From assembly GCF_028747645.1 (NCBI RefSeq), contig NZ_CP118100.1, forward strand, positions 1,426,001 through 1,490,000: 64,000 nt of DNA, given 5' to 3'. Position numbers and translations under genes: made by a program. The stretch is from Microbacterium esteraromaticum (GTDB lineage: Bacteria > Actinomycetota > Actinomycetes > Actinomycetales > Microbacteriaceae). Positions 33,441 through 42,148 of the stretch are shown one piece after another (positions within the stretch are counted from its first letter, which is position 1; every line of letters starts with the position of its first letter). Under the pieces are notes generated by a model. That model searched no databases. It was not told the origin of the DNA and saw only the letters and a list, made by a program, of their open reading frames with translations.

Positions 33441-33564
33441 AGAGGGTCGGACGGCCGCTCGACCCTCTATCCAGCATCCGTCCCCCCGCAGAGCTTCCGC
33501 CGGGTGTGCACCCCACGCTCCAGGCGACCGGTTCAACTTCCTTTCCACACCATTCAGGAGAATC

Positions 33565-33993
33565 GTGGCTGTCAAGATCCGTCTCAAGCGTTTCGGCAAG
33601 ATCCGTGCGCCGTACTACCGCATCGTCGTCGCCGACTCGCGCACCAAGCGCGATGGTCGCGTCATCGAGGAGATCGGCAAGTACCACCCCACCGAGCAGC
33701 CCTCGTTCATCGAGGTCGACTCGGAGCGTGCGCAGTACTGGCTGTCGGTTGGCGCGCAGCCGACCGAGCAGGTTGCCGCGCTGCTCAAGCTGACCGGCGA
33801 CTGGGGCAAGTTCAAGGGCGACAAGGACGCCAAGTCGACCGTCCAGGTCGCCGAGGCCAAGGCCGCCTTCGAGGTCGACGCCGACAAGAAGTCGGTCGTC
33901 AAGCCCAAGGCCGAGAAGAAGGAGGCTCCCGCTGAGGAGGCTCCCGCCGCTGACGCGGAGGCCGCTGAGGCTCCCGCCGCAGACGCAGAGTAA
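33565..33993 (+). CDS. rpsP: 30S ribosomal protein S16
   Basis: Small-subunit ribosomal protein. The core [20 protein letters not shown] with [17 protein letters not shown] covers residues 1-80. A Lys/Ala/Glu-rich tail brings it to 142 aa, a known actinobacterial extension. GTG 33565 follows AGGAGA. It leads the operon rpsP-khpA-rimM-trmD, with all genes within a few bases. Confidence 0.97.
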   Translation: MAVKIRLKRFGKIRAPYYRIVVADSRTKRDGRVIEEIGKYHPTEQPSFIEVDSERAQYWLSVGAQPTEQVAALLKLTGDWGKFKGDKDAKSTVQVAEAKAAFEVDADKKSVVKPKAEKKEAPAEEAPAADAEAAEAPAADAE

Positions 33994-33999
33994 TCCGCT

Positions 34000-34230
34000 G
34001 TGCTCGCCGCCGCGCTCGAACACGTCGTCAAGGGGATCGTCGATCACCCGGACGATGTCCGCATCACCGCATCCGCATCGCCCCGAGGCGATCTGCTCGA
34101 GGTGCATGTGCACCCGGATGACCGTGGTCGCGTGATCGGGCGCGGCGGCCGCACCGCCAAGGCGCTGCGCACGCTGATCTCCGCCCTCGCCGACGGACGT
34201 CGCGTCCGTGTCGACGTCGCGGACGACTGA
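34000..34230 (+). CDS. khpA: KH-domain RNA-binding protein KhpA
   Basis: A 76-aa single KH domain with the RNA-binding loop GRVIGRGGRTAKALRTLI near residues 44-61 (GRGG motif). KhpA works with KhpB in RNA binding and cell division control in Gram-positives; in actinobacteria it always sits between rpsP and rimM. It starts at GTG 34000, 6 bases after the rpsP stop. Confidence 0.95.
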   Translation: MLAAALEHVVKGIVDHPDDVRITASASPRGDLLEVHVHPDDRGRVIGRGGRTAKALRTLISALADGRRVRVDVADD

Positions 34231-34231
34231 C

Positions 34232-34828
34232 GTGTCAGCGGATCGCAATCAGCTCCGCGTCGGACGTCTGCTCAAGGCACACGGTCTCAAAGGCGCGTTG
34301 AAGCTCGAGCTCTACACCGACAACCCCGAGCGCCGCTTCGTGCCGGGGGCCGAGTTCACGTTGCAGGTGCCCGAGGCATCCGCGTGGCACGGCAAGACCG
34401 TGACCATCCGCGAGTACCGTGTGATGAACGGCAACTCCGTCGTCTTCCTCGAAGGCGTCGATGACCGTACCGCAGCGGAGTCGCTCGTGCGGGCCATCCT
34501 GTGGATGGACGAAGACGACGAGGTCGAGGACGACGCCTGGTACGCGCACCAGCTCGCCGGTCTCGACGTGGTCCGAGACGGTGCCGTGGTCGGCCGCGTC
34601 GTGCGCGTGGAGCACCTGCCCGCCCAGGACCTGCTGATCGTCTCCACCGAGAGCGGCGAGGTGATGGTCCCGTTCGTCGAGGCCATCGTCCCGACCGTCG
34701 ACGTGGCCGCCGGTCGCGTCGTTGTCACGCCGCCGCCCGGTCTCTTTGAGGAGCTCCCTGCGCCCGGCGCGGGATCGGATGCTACCGCGCCCGCTATCTC
34801 GGATGCCGCCGCCTCCGGCGGCGAGTGA
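34232..34828 (+). CDS. rimM: Ribosome maturation factor RimM
   Basis: Assists 30S head assembly around S19. The 198-aa protein has the N-terminal RimM barrel (LRVGRLLKAHGLKGALKLEL) and the PRC-barrel (WYAHQLAGLDVVRDGAVVGR), then a variable Ala-rich tail. GTG 34232 begins 1 base after the khpA TGA. Cotranscribed with rpsP and followed by trmD. Confidence 0.96.
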   Translation: MSADRNQLRVGRLLKAHGLKGALKLELYTDNPERRFVPGAEFTLQVPEASAWHGKTVTIREYRVMNGNSVVFLEGVDDRTAAESLVRAILWMDEDDEVEDDAWYAHQLAGLDVVRDGAVVGRVVRVEHLPAQDLLIVSTESGEVMVPFVEAIVPTVDVAAGRVVVTPPPGLFEELPAPGAGSDATAPAISDAAASGGE

Positions 34829-34848
34829 CACCTCGTTAGCATCGACGC

Positions 34849-35538
34849 ATGCGCATCGACGTCGTCTCCATCTTCCCGTCGTACTTCGATGGTCTGACGC
34901 TGTCCCTGCTGGGCAAGGCGCGCGATTCGGGCATCCTCGACCTGCACGTGCACGACCTGCGGGATTGGACCCACGATCGTCATCGCACGGTCGATGACAC
35001 GCCCTACGGCGGCGGTGCCGGCATGGTGATGAAGCCCGAGCCGTGGGGGCTCGCGCTCGATGACCTCACCGCCGGCCTCGACACGCGACCGACCATCATC
35101 TTCCCGTCTCCCGCGGGCGAGCTGTTCCGCCAGTCGACGGCCCGCGAGCTGGCACATCGAGAGCACCTGCTCTTCGGCTGCGGCCGCTACGAGGGGATCG
35201 ACGAGCGCGTCTTCGAGTACGCGTCAACACTCGGTGACGTTCGGCTGATGAGCCTCGGAGACTATGTGCTCAACGGGGGAGAAGTGGCCGTCATGGCCAT
35301 GACCGAAGCCATCGGCCGCCTGATTCCGGGCGTCGTCGGCAACCCCGAGAGTCTCGTCGAGGAATCGCACGAGGATGGTCTGCTCGAGTACCCGTCGTAC
35401 ACGAAGCCCTCGACATGGCGCGAGCGCGAGGTGCCCTCCGTGCTGCTGAGCGGCAACCACGGCGCGATCGCCGCATGGCGCCGCGAGCAGCAGATCGAAC
35501 GCACCCGACAGCGACGCCCCGACCTGCTCGCCGAGTAG
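34849..35538 (+). CDS. trmD: tRNA (guanine(37)-N1)-methyltransferase
   Basis: SPOUT-class methyltransferase that modifies G37 next to the anticodon to prevent frameshifts. The 229-aa protein begins [13 protein letters not shown] and has [28 protein letters not shown] and [17 protein letters not shown], which form the SAM knot. ATG 34849 lies 6 bases after TAGCAT, so it may have its own leaderless promoter besides the operon transcript. Confidence 0.97.
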   Translation: MRIDVVSIFPSYFDGLTLSLLGKARDSGILDLHVHDLRDWTHDRHRTVDDTPYGGGAGMVMKPEPWGLALDDLTAGLDTRPTIIFPSPAGELFRQSTARELAHREHLLFGCGRYEGIDERVFEYASTLGDVRLMSLGDYVLNGGEVAVMAMTEAIGRLIPGVVGNPESLVEESHEDGLLEYPSYTKPSTWREREVPSVLLSGNHGAIAAWRREQQIERTRQRRPDLLAE

Positions 35539-35566
35539 CAACGCGCCCCACTGGTACGGTCGTGGC

Positions 35567-36307
35567 ATGGTGGACCAGACGCTTGCCCGCTCGTTTCTCA
35601 CTGCCGGTGCCGACTACGACCGCTACCGTCCCGGGTTTCCCGCAGAGGCAGCGGATGCCATCGTTCCCGCCTCAGCGCGCGTGGCTCTGGACCTGGGCGC
35701 GGGCACGGGGAAGTTCACCGAGCTGATCGTCGGCCGAGCCGACCGCGTGATCGCTGTCGAGCCGTCCGAGCAGATGCTCGCCGTCCTGCGGGCGAAACTG
35801 CCCGGCGTGGAGACGATGATCGGCGCAGCCGAGTCGATTCCCGCATCCGATCACTCGATCGACGTCGTGACCGTCGCGCAGGCGTTCCACTGGTTCGATC
35901 GCGAGCCGGCGTGTGCTGAGATCGCCCGTGTTCTGGTTCCCGGTGGGGTGCTCGGCCTGCTGTGGAATCGATCCGACCCTCGTTGCGCCTGGGACCGCGC
36001 GTGCCATCGTGTCGCTCACCCGGCCGTGGAGGACACAAACGAGACGGCGAGTTCCGCGGCGGAGCAGCTCCCGGGCTTCGACGTCGTCGGACGCGTGACC
36101 GTTCCCTGGGCGGAGAGCATCTCCCGTGCCGATTACATCGCGCGCTGGCACACCGTGAGCAGCTTCATGACAGCATCCGATGCCGAGCGCGCACGCATGA
36201 CCGCTGATGTCGAACGCATCCTCGACGCCGACCCCGCGACTGCGGGGCGCGAGATCTTGGACCTGCCGCAGATCACGGACGTGTACGTCTACCGAGCACG
36301 CGTCTGA
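35567..36307 (+). CDS. Class I SAM-dependent methyltransferase
   Basis: The 246-aa protein has the SAM-binding motif VALDLGAGTGKFTELIVGRA near residues 39-58, ERVIAVEPSEQML-like motif II, and the motif VTVAQAFHWFD typical of the UbiE/SmtA-like small-molecule group. The substrate is unknown. A TACGGT box 6 bases before ATG 35567 suggests a leaderless start. It converges on map across a strong nested inverted repeat. Confidence 0.88.
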   Translation: MVDQTLARSFLTAGADYDRYRPGFPAEAADAIVPASARVALDLGAGTGKFTELIVGRADRVIAVEPSEQMLAVLRAKLPGVETMIGAAESIPASDHSIDVVTVAQAFHWFDREPACAEIARVLVPGGVLGLLWNRSDPRCAWDRACHRVAHPAVEDTNETASSAAEQLPGFDVVGRVTVPWAESISRADYIARWHTVSSFMTASDAERARMTADVERILDADPATAGREILDLPQITDVYVYRARV

Positions 36308-36378
36308 GAACAGGGAAGCGCACCAGAACAGGATGATTCCCCGAGAATCATCCTGTTCTGAGCAACGAGCCTGTTCTC
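36306..36378. terminator. Nested inverted repeats between convergent genes
   Basis: An inner hairpin at 36324-36360 has a perfect 16-bp stem (CAGAACAGGATGATTC and its complement) around a 5-base loop. It is enclosed by an outer pair, GAGAACAGG at 36306-36314 and CCTGTTCTC at 36370-36378. All four arms share AGAACAGG. The position between the convergent methyltransferase and map genes suggests a bidirectional terminator, although the stem is unusually AT-rich for this genome and may be a repeat element. Confidence 0.75.
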
Positions 36379-36404
36379 GGTGACGAGGTCGCCTGCCTGA
36401 ATCG

Positions 36405-37187
36405 TCAGTCGACGCCGAGGAAGCTGCGGTCGGTGAGCACGATCGGGCCCTCGTCGGTGACCGCGACCGTGTGCTCGGAGTGCGAGCCGCGCGACCCGTC
36501 GGCGCTGCGCAGCGTCCAGCCGTCCGCGTCGGTGATGAGCTCGTCGGTCGTTGCCAGCAGCCACGGCTCCAGGGCGAAGACCAGACCCGCGCGCAACGGG
36601 AACCCGCGGCCGGCGCGGCCGTCGTTGGGGATGTGCGGGTCACCGTGCATGATGCGACCGACGCCGTGTCCACCGAAATCGGTGTTGATCGAGTAGCCCC
36701 CGCCGTGCGAGACCTCGGCGATGGATGCTGAGATATCGCCGATCCGGTTGCCCACGACCGCAGCGGCGATCGCGGCGTCCAGGGCACGCTCGGTGGTGTC
36801 GATTAGGCGCAGGTCCTCATCGCGGGGTGTTCCGACGATGAACGAGATCGCCGAGTCCGCCACCCAGCCGTCGACAGAGACGGCGAAGTCGAGCGAGACG
36901 AGGTCGCCGTCGCGCAGCACGTAGTCATGAGGGAGGCCATGCAGCACCGCGTCGTTGACCGAGGTGCAGATCACCTTGCCGAATGGGCCGCGGCCGAACG
37001 ACGGGGCGTAGTCGATGTAGCACGACTCCGCACCGGCACGGCGGATCAGGTCGTGTGCGCGCTTGTCGATGGCGAGCAGGTTGGTCCCCACCTTCGTCTC
37101 GTCGCGAAGCGTGGCCAGCGTCTCGGCCACGAAGCGGCCGGCGGCGCGCATCTCGTCGATCTCGGCCGGGGTGCGCAGTTCGATCAT
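36405..37187 (-). CDS. map: Methionine aminopeptidase, type I
   Basis: Removes the initiator Met from nascent proteins. The 260-aa protein shows the five metal ligands in order: LDFAVSVDGWVADSA (two Asp), GGHGVGRIMH (His), VFALEPWL (Glu) and SEHTVAVT (Glu). HGLPHDY holds the substrate His. It lacks the N-terminal SH3-binding extension. ATG 37187 starts MIELRTPAEIDEMRAAG. Actinobacteria often carry two Map proteins, so this may be one of a pair. Confidence 0.96.
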   Translation of the reverse strand: MIELRTPAEIDEMRAAGRFVAETLATLRDETKVGTNLLAIDKRAHDLIRRAGAESCYIDYAPSFGRGPFGKVICTSVNDAVLHGLPHDYVLRDGDLVSLDFAVSVDGWVADSAISFIVGTPRDEDLRLIDTTERALDAAIAAAVVGNRIGDISASIAEVSHGGGYSINTDFGGHGVGRIMHGDPHIPNDGRAGRGFPLRAGLVFALEPWLLATTDELITDADGWTLRSADGSRGSHSEHTVAVTDEGPIVLTDRSFLGVD

Positions 37188-37292
37188 CGGGGGTGTCCTC
37201 TCGTCAGCATCCCATTCTCCCCGATGCCGGCTGGTCGGATGCCCACAGCGAACGCGCGGCCATCAGCGCCGTCGGGGACGTAACATCGAAGC

Positions 37293-37778
37293 ATGGTTTT
37301 ACGACGGGCGTTCTTCCACTGGCTGCTGCCATCGGCGTTCCTGCTGCCGCTGTGGATGGTCGTCGGATGGGCGATCTTCGGGCAGTCCGGCTGGGCGTTG
37401 CTGTGGGTGCTGCTGATCGCCGTGCCGTCGCTGTTCATCGGGCAGCTCGTGCTGACCCTTCTCACCCGATCGCGTCCGTCGGTGCGCGCCGAACGCGCGG
37501 TGTCCTGGTGGGACGTCCTGGGCTTCGCGGTGTGGCACGGCCTGACGATCGCCGTCGCCTGCTTCATCGACGGGGCCTTCCCCTGGCTGCTCACCGGCGC
37601 GATCGCCGCCGCGCTCGGTCTGTTCTGGCTGCAACTGTGGCAGTTGTGGAACGAGGCCCGCGGCTCCGGCGCGCGAATCCGCGAGACCATCACGTGGTCG
37701 AGCATGTCGCGCTCGGATCCCGCATCTTCGTGCGAATCCGAGGTGTTCATCGTCGAGGAGCGCCGGCCGCAGGATTGA
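37293..37778 (+). CDS. Hypothetical membrane protein
   Basis: A 161-aa protein with four predicted membrane spans (about residues 8-30, 33-55, 75-95 and 98-118) and a hydrophilic C-terminal tail of about 40 residues. No family recognised; similar small actinobacterial proteins are annotated as permease-like. ATG 37293 lies 6 bases after TAACAT, the leaderless pattern seen elsewhere here. It lies alone between map and rplS. Confidence 0.7.
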   Translation: MVLRRAFFHWLLPSAFLLPLWMVVGWAIFGQSGWALLWVLLIAVPSLFIGQLVLTLLTRSRPSVRAERAVSWWDVLGFAVWHGLTIAVACFIDGAFPWLLTGAIAAALGLFWLQLWQLWNEARGSGARIRETITWSSMSRSDPASSCESEVFIVEERRPQD

Positions 37779-37791
37779 GCGCGCCGCGCGG

Positions 37792-37821
37792 TTGGAAGCG
37801 CACCGGAGTTCGTGGCAGAAT
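37792..37821 (+). promoter_or_regulatory. rplS promoter
   Basis: TTGGAA (37792-37797) and CAGAAT (37816-37821) lie 18 bases apart in TGGCAGAATAGA, identical to the region before rpsP. The leader to rplS is about 125 bases and starts with no obvious ORF. Confidence 0.55.
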
Positions 37822-37952
37822 AGATGCTTGTGCCGTGAACCGGCTCTGCCTCAGGGGAGCCCGCGGATGCCTCGTGCTCCGCTTGGCACACACCCACTCT
37901 TGACCCTTTGAAAAATGCCCCCGACCTGTGGCGGGTGCAGAGAGAGACGATC

Positions 37953-38300
37953 ATGCAGATCCTCGACGCCGTTGACGCGGCATCGCTCCGTTCGGACATT
38001 CCTGTCTTCCACCCCGGTGACACCGTCAAGGTGCACGTGAACATCACCGAGGGCAACCGCTCGCGTGTCCAGGTGTTCCAGGGCGTCGTCATCGGCCGCC
38101 AGGGCGACGGTGTGCGCGAGACCTTCACGGTCCGCAAGATCAGCTTCCAGGTCGGCGTCGAGCGTACCTTCCCGGTGCACTCGCCGGTGATCGACCACAT
38201 CGAGGTCGTCACCCGCGGTGACGTGCGTCGCGCGAAGCTGTACTACCTGCGCAACCTGCGTGGCAAGAAGGCGAAGATCCGCGAGAAGCGCGAGAACTGA
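37953..38300 (+). CDS. rplS: 50S ribosomal protein L19
   Basis: Large-subunit protein at the subunit interface. The 115-aa protein has the L19 core: [34 protein letters not shown], and the C-terminal [23 protein letters not shown] 37953 follows AGAGAGAGA. It is followed by a strong terminator, so it is a single-gene unit despite the closeness of lepB. Confidence 0.97.
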   Translation: MQILDAVDAASLRSDIPVFHPGDTVKVHVNITEGNRSRVQVFQGVVIGRQGDGVRETFTVRKISFQVGVERTFPVHSPVIDHIEVVTRGDVRRAKLYYLRNLRGKKAKIREKREN

Positions 38301-38314
38301 CACGCCGAATGCGC

Positions 38315-38349
38315 AGAGAACCCCGGGACACAGCGTCCCGGGGTTCTCT
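38315..38349 (+). terminator. Intrinsic terminator after rplS
   Basis: AGAGAACCCCGGGA (38315-38328) pairs perfectly with 38336-38349 around a 7-base loop. A 14-bp GC-rich stem 15 bases after the rplS stop, with only a weak T-run after it. Confidence 0.85.
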
Positions 38350-38419
38350 CGTTGCGGTCGCGATATGCGAACCTGGTAGCGGCCGCCCCGGGCGGTGAGC
38401 CCGACGAAGAAGGATGCAC

Positions 38420-39145
38420 ATGACACACGCCGCAGAGGCAGCACCGCGCCCATCACGAGGCAGGGGCTTTCTCATCTTCCTGCGTGACGTGATCGTCATC
38501 ATCCTCATCGCAGCGCTGGTCTCGTTCGTCGTGAAGACGTTCGTTGTGCGCTCGTTCTACATCCCCTCCGGCTCGATGGAGCGCACGCTGCTGATCGACG
38601 ACCGCATCCTCGTTGACGAGCTGACTCCGCGCTGGGCCGGCTACGAACGCGGCGACGTCGTCGTGTTCCAGGACCCGGGTGGGTGGCTGCCTCCGGCGCC
38701 ACAGCGCCCGGCACGTCCGGGCCTCGTCGAAGCGACCGATTGGGTGCTCACGTTCGTGGGCATCTCGACCTCGGACGCGCAGGATCACCTCGTCAAGCGT
38801 CTGATCGGGATGCCCGGTGATCACATCGTCTGCTGCAACGCTCTCGGACAGCTCACTATCAACGGTTCGCCGGTGAACGAGCTCTCGTACCTTAATCTTC
38901 CCGAGGGGGACACCGCGGCGTCCAACACCGAGTTCGATGTCACGGTGCCGGAAGGCGCCGTCTGGGTGATGGGCGACAACCGCGATCGCTCGCAGGACTC
39001 CCGGGCGCACCAGGAGCTCCCGGGGGGCGGGTTCGTACCGCTGGAGAACGTTGTCGGACGGGCGTTCCTGACGACGTGGCCCCTGAACCGCTTCGGCATG
39101 ATCGACACGCACGACGACGTGTTCCAAGCCGTTCCGGAGCCGTGA
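38420..39145 (+). CDS. lepB: Signal peptidase I
   Basis: Membrane-bound serine protease that removes signal peptides. The protein (241 aa) has one N-terminal transmembrane span near residues 17-40, the catalytic Ser motif IPSGSMERTL near 54-63, the general-base Lys in HLVKRLIGMPGDH, and GAVWVMGDNRDRSQDSR. ATG 38420 is preferred over 38414 because AAGGA lies 5 bases before it. Its stop overlaps the rnhB start by one base (TGATG). Confidence 0.95.
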   Translation: MTHAAEAAPRPSRGRGFLIFLRDVIVIILIAALVSFVVKTFVVRSFYIPSGSMERTLLIDDRILVDELTPRWAGYERGDVVVFQDPGGWLPPAPQRPARPGLVEATDWVLTFVGISTSDAQDHLVKRLIGMPGDHIVCCNALGQLTINGSPVNELSYLNLPEGDTAASNTEFDVTVPEGAVWVMGDNRDRSQDSRAHQELPGGGFVPLENVVGRAFLTTWPLNRFGMIDTHDDVFQAVPEP

Positions 39146-39804
39146 TGGCCGTCGTCGAACCGACACTGCGGCTGGAGCGACAGCTGCTGAGAGATTTTGA
39201 CCTGATCATCGCGCTCGATGAGGTGGGGCGCGGTGCGCTGGCAGGTCCCGTCGCCGTCGGCGCGGCGGTGATGGATGCCCGTGGCTCGCGGCGCCGAGTG
39301 CCCGAGGGCCTGCGCGATTCGAAGATGATCACCGAGAAGCGGCGCCCTGAGATGGCGGAGCGTGCGCACGCATGGGTGTCCGCATCGGGTGTCGGATGGT
39401 CAACGGCAGATGAGGTCGATGAGGTCGGCATCATGCGCGCGCTCGGTCTGGCGGCCTCCCGCGCCGTGCAGTCCGTGGTAGATCACGGGGCATCGCTGGA
39501 CCGGACGCTCATCATCCTCGATGGCAACCACGACTACCTCAGCGCCGTGCACCCGGCATCCGTCACGGTCAGGACCGTGATCAAGGGTGACCGCGACTGC
39601 GCTTCGGTGTCGGCTGCCTCGGTGATCGCGAAGGTGGCCAGGGACGGCCTGATGGCGTCTCTGCACCCCGAGCACCCGGCCTATCAGTGGGATCGCAACA
39701 AGGGGTATGCGAGTCGTGAGCATCGCGAGGCGATCCGCGCGCAGGGACTTTCGCCGTTCCACCGTGCCTCGTGGGCGATCGCCGAGGCGCCGACCCTGTT
39801 CTGA
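39145..39804 (+). CDS. rnhB: Ribonuclease HII
   Basis: Cuts the RNA strand of RNA-DNA hybrids. The 219-aa protein carries the acidic active site IIALDEVGRGALAGPVAVGA near residues 24-43, IILDGNHDYL and KGDRDCASVSAASVIAKVARD. ATG 39145 overlaps the lepB stop. It is coupled to lepB and followed by a DUF2469 gene. Confidence 0.96.
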   Translation: MAVVEPTLRLERQLLRDFDLIIALDEVGRGALAGPVAVGAAVMDARGSRRRVPEGLRDSKMITEKRRPEMAERAHAWVSASGVGWSTADEVDEVGIMRALGLAASRAVQSVVDHGASLDRTLIILDGNHDYLSAVHPASVTVRTVIKGDRDCASVSAASVIAKVARDGLMASLHPEHPAYQWDRNKGYASREHREAIRAQGLSPFHRASWAIAEAPTLF

Positions 39805-39832
39805 GCGCGCTCTCGCCTAGACTGGAGCCATC

Positions 39833-40159
39833 ATGGATGACGACGCCTTCGACGACTACGACCGCGAGCTCGAGCTTGCGCTGTTCCGCGAGTACCGCGA
39901 TGTCGTTCAGCAGTTCCAGTACGTGGTCGAGACCGAGCGCCGGTTCTACCTCGCCAACGAGGTGAACGTCGTCCGCCGCGACACCGAGCACGATTTCTAC
40001 TTCGAGATCTCGATGTCGGATGTCTGGGTGTGGGATATCTACCGCGCAGATCGCTTCGTCAAGGCGGTGCGCGTGCTCACGTTCAAGGACGTGAACGTCG
40101 AGGAGCTGCAGCGGCGCGAGTTCGAGATCCCGGACGAGCTCTCGCTCGACGGGCAGTGA
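39833..40159 (+). CDS. DUF2469 protein
   Basis: A 108-aa acidic protein found only in actinobacteria and almost always after rnhB; function unknown. The signature is FDDYDRELELALFREYRDV and VETERRFYLANEVNVV. ATG 39833 has GGAG 5 bases before it and TAGACT 9 bases before it. The conserved neighbourhood suggests a housekeeping role. Confidence 0.92.
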   Translation: MDDDAFDDYDRELELALFREYRDVVQQFQYVVETERRFYLANEVNVVRRDTEHDFYFEISMSDVWVWDIYRADRFVKAVRVLTFKDVNVEELQRREFEIPDELSLDGQ

Positions 40160-40256
40160 CGCACCGTTTGTCCCCAGATCTCCGATCTCGGTGACCTCTC
40201 CACAACGCACGGGATAGTGGCGTTCGAGCGTCTCCGCCGCGCGTCAGGCTGTCGTC

Positions 40257-40619
40257 ATGGCAGCGAAAGACGACTTTGGGCGAGCAGGCGAGGAACGCGC
40301 CGCGCAGCATCTGCGAGCCAGCGGGTACGCGGTGCTCGATCGCAACTGGCGATGCGCCCAGGGCGAGATCGACATCGTCGCGGTGCACGATGGGATGCTC
40401 TGCATCGTCGAGGTGAAGGCTCGGCGCAGTGAGGCCTTCGGGCACCCGTTCGAAGCCATCGATGAACGCAAGCGACGGCGGCTGTGGCAGCTGGCGTTCG
40501 CCTGGGCCGCCGAGCATCCTGATGCCGCTCGCCGCCGTCCGGTGCGTCTGGAGGCCATCGGTCTGATCGGAGCGGATGCCCGAACGGCGCGCCTTGAGCA
40601 CCTCGTGGACATGCTGTGA
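40257..40619 (+). CDS. yraN: YraN family endonuclease-like protein (UPF0102)
   Basis: A 120-aa protein with the restriction-endonuclease-like fold of the UPF0102 family: GRAGEERAAQHLRASGYAVL, RCAQGEIDIVAVHDGMLCIV and EVKARRSEAFGHPFEAI, giving the E...D-x-n-ExK pattern. Function is unproven; it usually precedes the ComM/DprA pair, suggesting a DNA-processing role. The TGA overlaps the next start as GTGA. Confidence 0.93.
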   Translation: MAAKDDFGRAGEERAAQHLRASGYAVLDRNWRCAQGEIDIVAVHDGMLCIVEVKARRSEAFGHPFEAIDERKRRRLWQLAFAWAAEHPDAARRRPVRLEAIGLIGADARTARLEHLVDML

Positions 40620-42148
40620 GCACGGCACGCACCTGGGCGGTCGCCCTCACCGGCGTCGACGGGCACCTGGTCGAGGTCGAGGCTGACCTGAGCAACCAGA
40701 CCCCGGGATTCCAGATCATCGGATTGCCCGACAAGGCTCTGGGGGAGTCCGCGCAGCGGGTGCGCAACGCCTGTGTGAACGTCGGGCTGCCGTTTCCGCG
40801 TCGTCGCGTGACCGTCAATCTGTCACCGGCGAACCTGCCCAAGCACGGGTCAGGTTTCGATGTGAGTATCGCCGTCGCGACGCTGGCGACGGAGGGAACC
40901 GTATCGGCGGATGCCATTCGCGCGACCGTGCACATCGGTGAGCTCGGTCTCGACGGGCGGCTGCGTCCGGTTCCCGGCGTGCTGCCCTCGGTCTACGCGG
41001 CGGCCCGGGCCGGCTTCGAACGCGTCATCGTGCCGCACGCCAATGCCGACGAGGCGCGCCTGGTGCCGGGTATCGAGGTACGGGCAGCGACGTCGTTGGC
41101 CGAGGTCGCGGCGCTCCACGGAGCCGAGATCGACCCGCTCGAGGTCGATCCGGTCGTGTTGCCCGGGGAAGACGACCGCGAGGAGGACGCTCATCTGGAA
41201 CTCGCCGATGTCGTCGGGCAGGATGACGCCGTCGACGCGATGATCACGGCGGCCGCCGGGGGACACCACATGATGTTGAGCGGCCCACCGGGTGCGGGCA
41301 AGACCATGCTGGCGCGGCGGTTACCTGGCATCCTTCCGCCCCTGACCGACGCGGAGGCGCTCGAAGTGGCCGCGATTCGCTCGCTGACCGGGCGCGCCGT
41401 GACGCGCCTCGAGTCGGTGGCACCGTTCGAAGCACCGCACCACAGCGCGTCGGCGGCGGCGCTGGTCGGTGGCGGGTCGCGCGTGGCGCGGCCCGGCGCC
41501 ATCGTGCGCGCGCACCGGGGCGTGTTGTTCCTCGACGAGACTCCGGAGTTCCAGCGTGTTGCGTTGGACGCGTTGCGACAGCCGCTCGAATCGGGACGCA
41601 TCGAGCTGATCCGCTCCGGATTCAGCGCGTCGTTCCCCGCGAGGTTCCAGCTGATCCTGGCCATGAACCCCTGTCCGTGCGGTCAGTACGGAGTCCGTGG
41701 GTCGGACTGCACATGCCCGCCGATGGCGATTCGCCGCTATGCGGGCCGGTTGTCCGGACCGCTACGCGACAGGATCGACATCGATCTGCGGGTGGCGCGC
41801 GTCGCCGCTTCGCGTGCGACGTCGGGGGAGCGATCCCGGATGAGCTCCGCGGTCGCGCGCGAGCGCGTGCTCATGGCACGCGCCGCCGCACAGGAGCGCT
41901 GGCAGGGCACACCGTGGCGAGTGAACGGCGATGTGCCCGGGGAACGGCTGAGGCAGGGGGATCTGCGACTGCCCGCATCCGTGCGCGCGCCGTTGGATCG
42001 CGCACTCGAACGCGGCACGGTCACTCTGCGCGCCTACGACCGCGTCTTGCGCATCGCGTGGACGCTCGCCGATCTCGACGGACTCGGGATGCCCGGCGCT
42101 GACGAACTGGGACGAGCCCTGTTCCTGAAGAAAGGACTGCTGCCATGA
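40616..42148 (+). CDS. comM: ComM/YifB family Mg-chelatase-like ATPase
   Basis: AAA+ ATPase; ComM of Vibrio/Haemophilus is a branch-migration helicase in natural transformation. The 510-aa protein has an N-terminal Lon-like/ChlI domain (GFQIIGLPDKALGESAQRVR), Walker A GPPGAGKTMLARRLPGILPP near residues 222-241, and a C-terminal Mg-chelatase domain with the Cys set CPCGQYG and CTCPP near 353-370. It is in the yraN-comM-dprA-xerC unit with 4-base overlaps on both sides. Confidence 0.94.
   Translation: MSTARTWAVALTGVDGHLVEVEADLSNQTPGFQIIGLPDKALGESAQRVRNACVNVGLPFPRRRVTVNLSPANLPKHGSGFDVSIAVATLATEGTVSADAIRATVHIGELGLDGRLRPVPGVLPSVYAAARAGFERVIVPHANADEARLVPGIEVRAATSLAEVAALHGAEIDPLEVDPVVLPGEDDREEDAHLELADVVGQDDAVDAMITAAAGGHHMMLSGPPGAGKTMLARRLPGILPPLTDAEALEVAAIRSLTGRAVTRLESVAPFEAPHHSASAAALVGGGSRVARPGAIVRAHRGVLFLDETPEFQRVALDALRQPLESGRIELIRSGFSASFPARFQLILAMNPCPCGQYGVRGSDCTCPPMAIRRYAGRLSGPLRDRIDIDLRVARVAASRATSGERSRMSSAVARERVLMARAAAQERWQGTPWRVNGDVPGERLRQGDLRLPASVRAPLDRALERGTVTLRAYDRVLRIAWTLADLDGLGMPGADELGRALFLKKGLLP

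Noticed and set aside
33361..34248. N-terminal extension of the ybdK frame through rpsP and khpA
   Set aside because: The extension is antisense to well-identified genes; homology to the GCS2 family begins only at about 33360.
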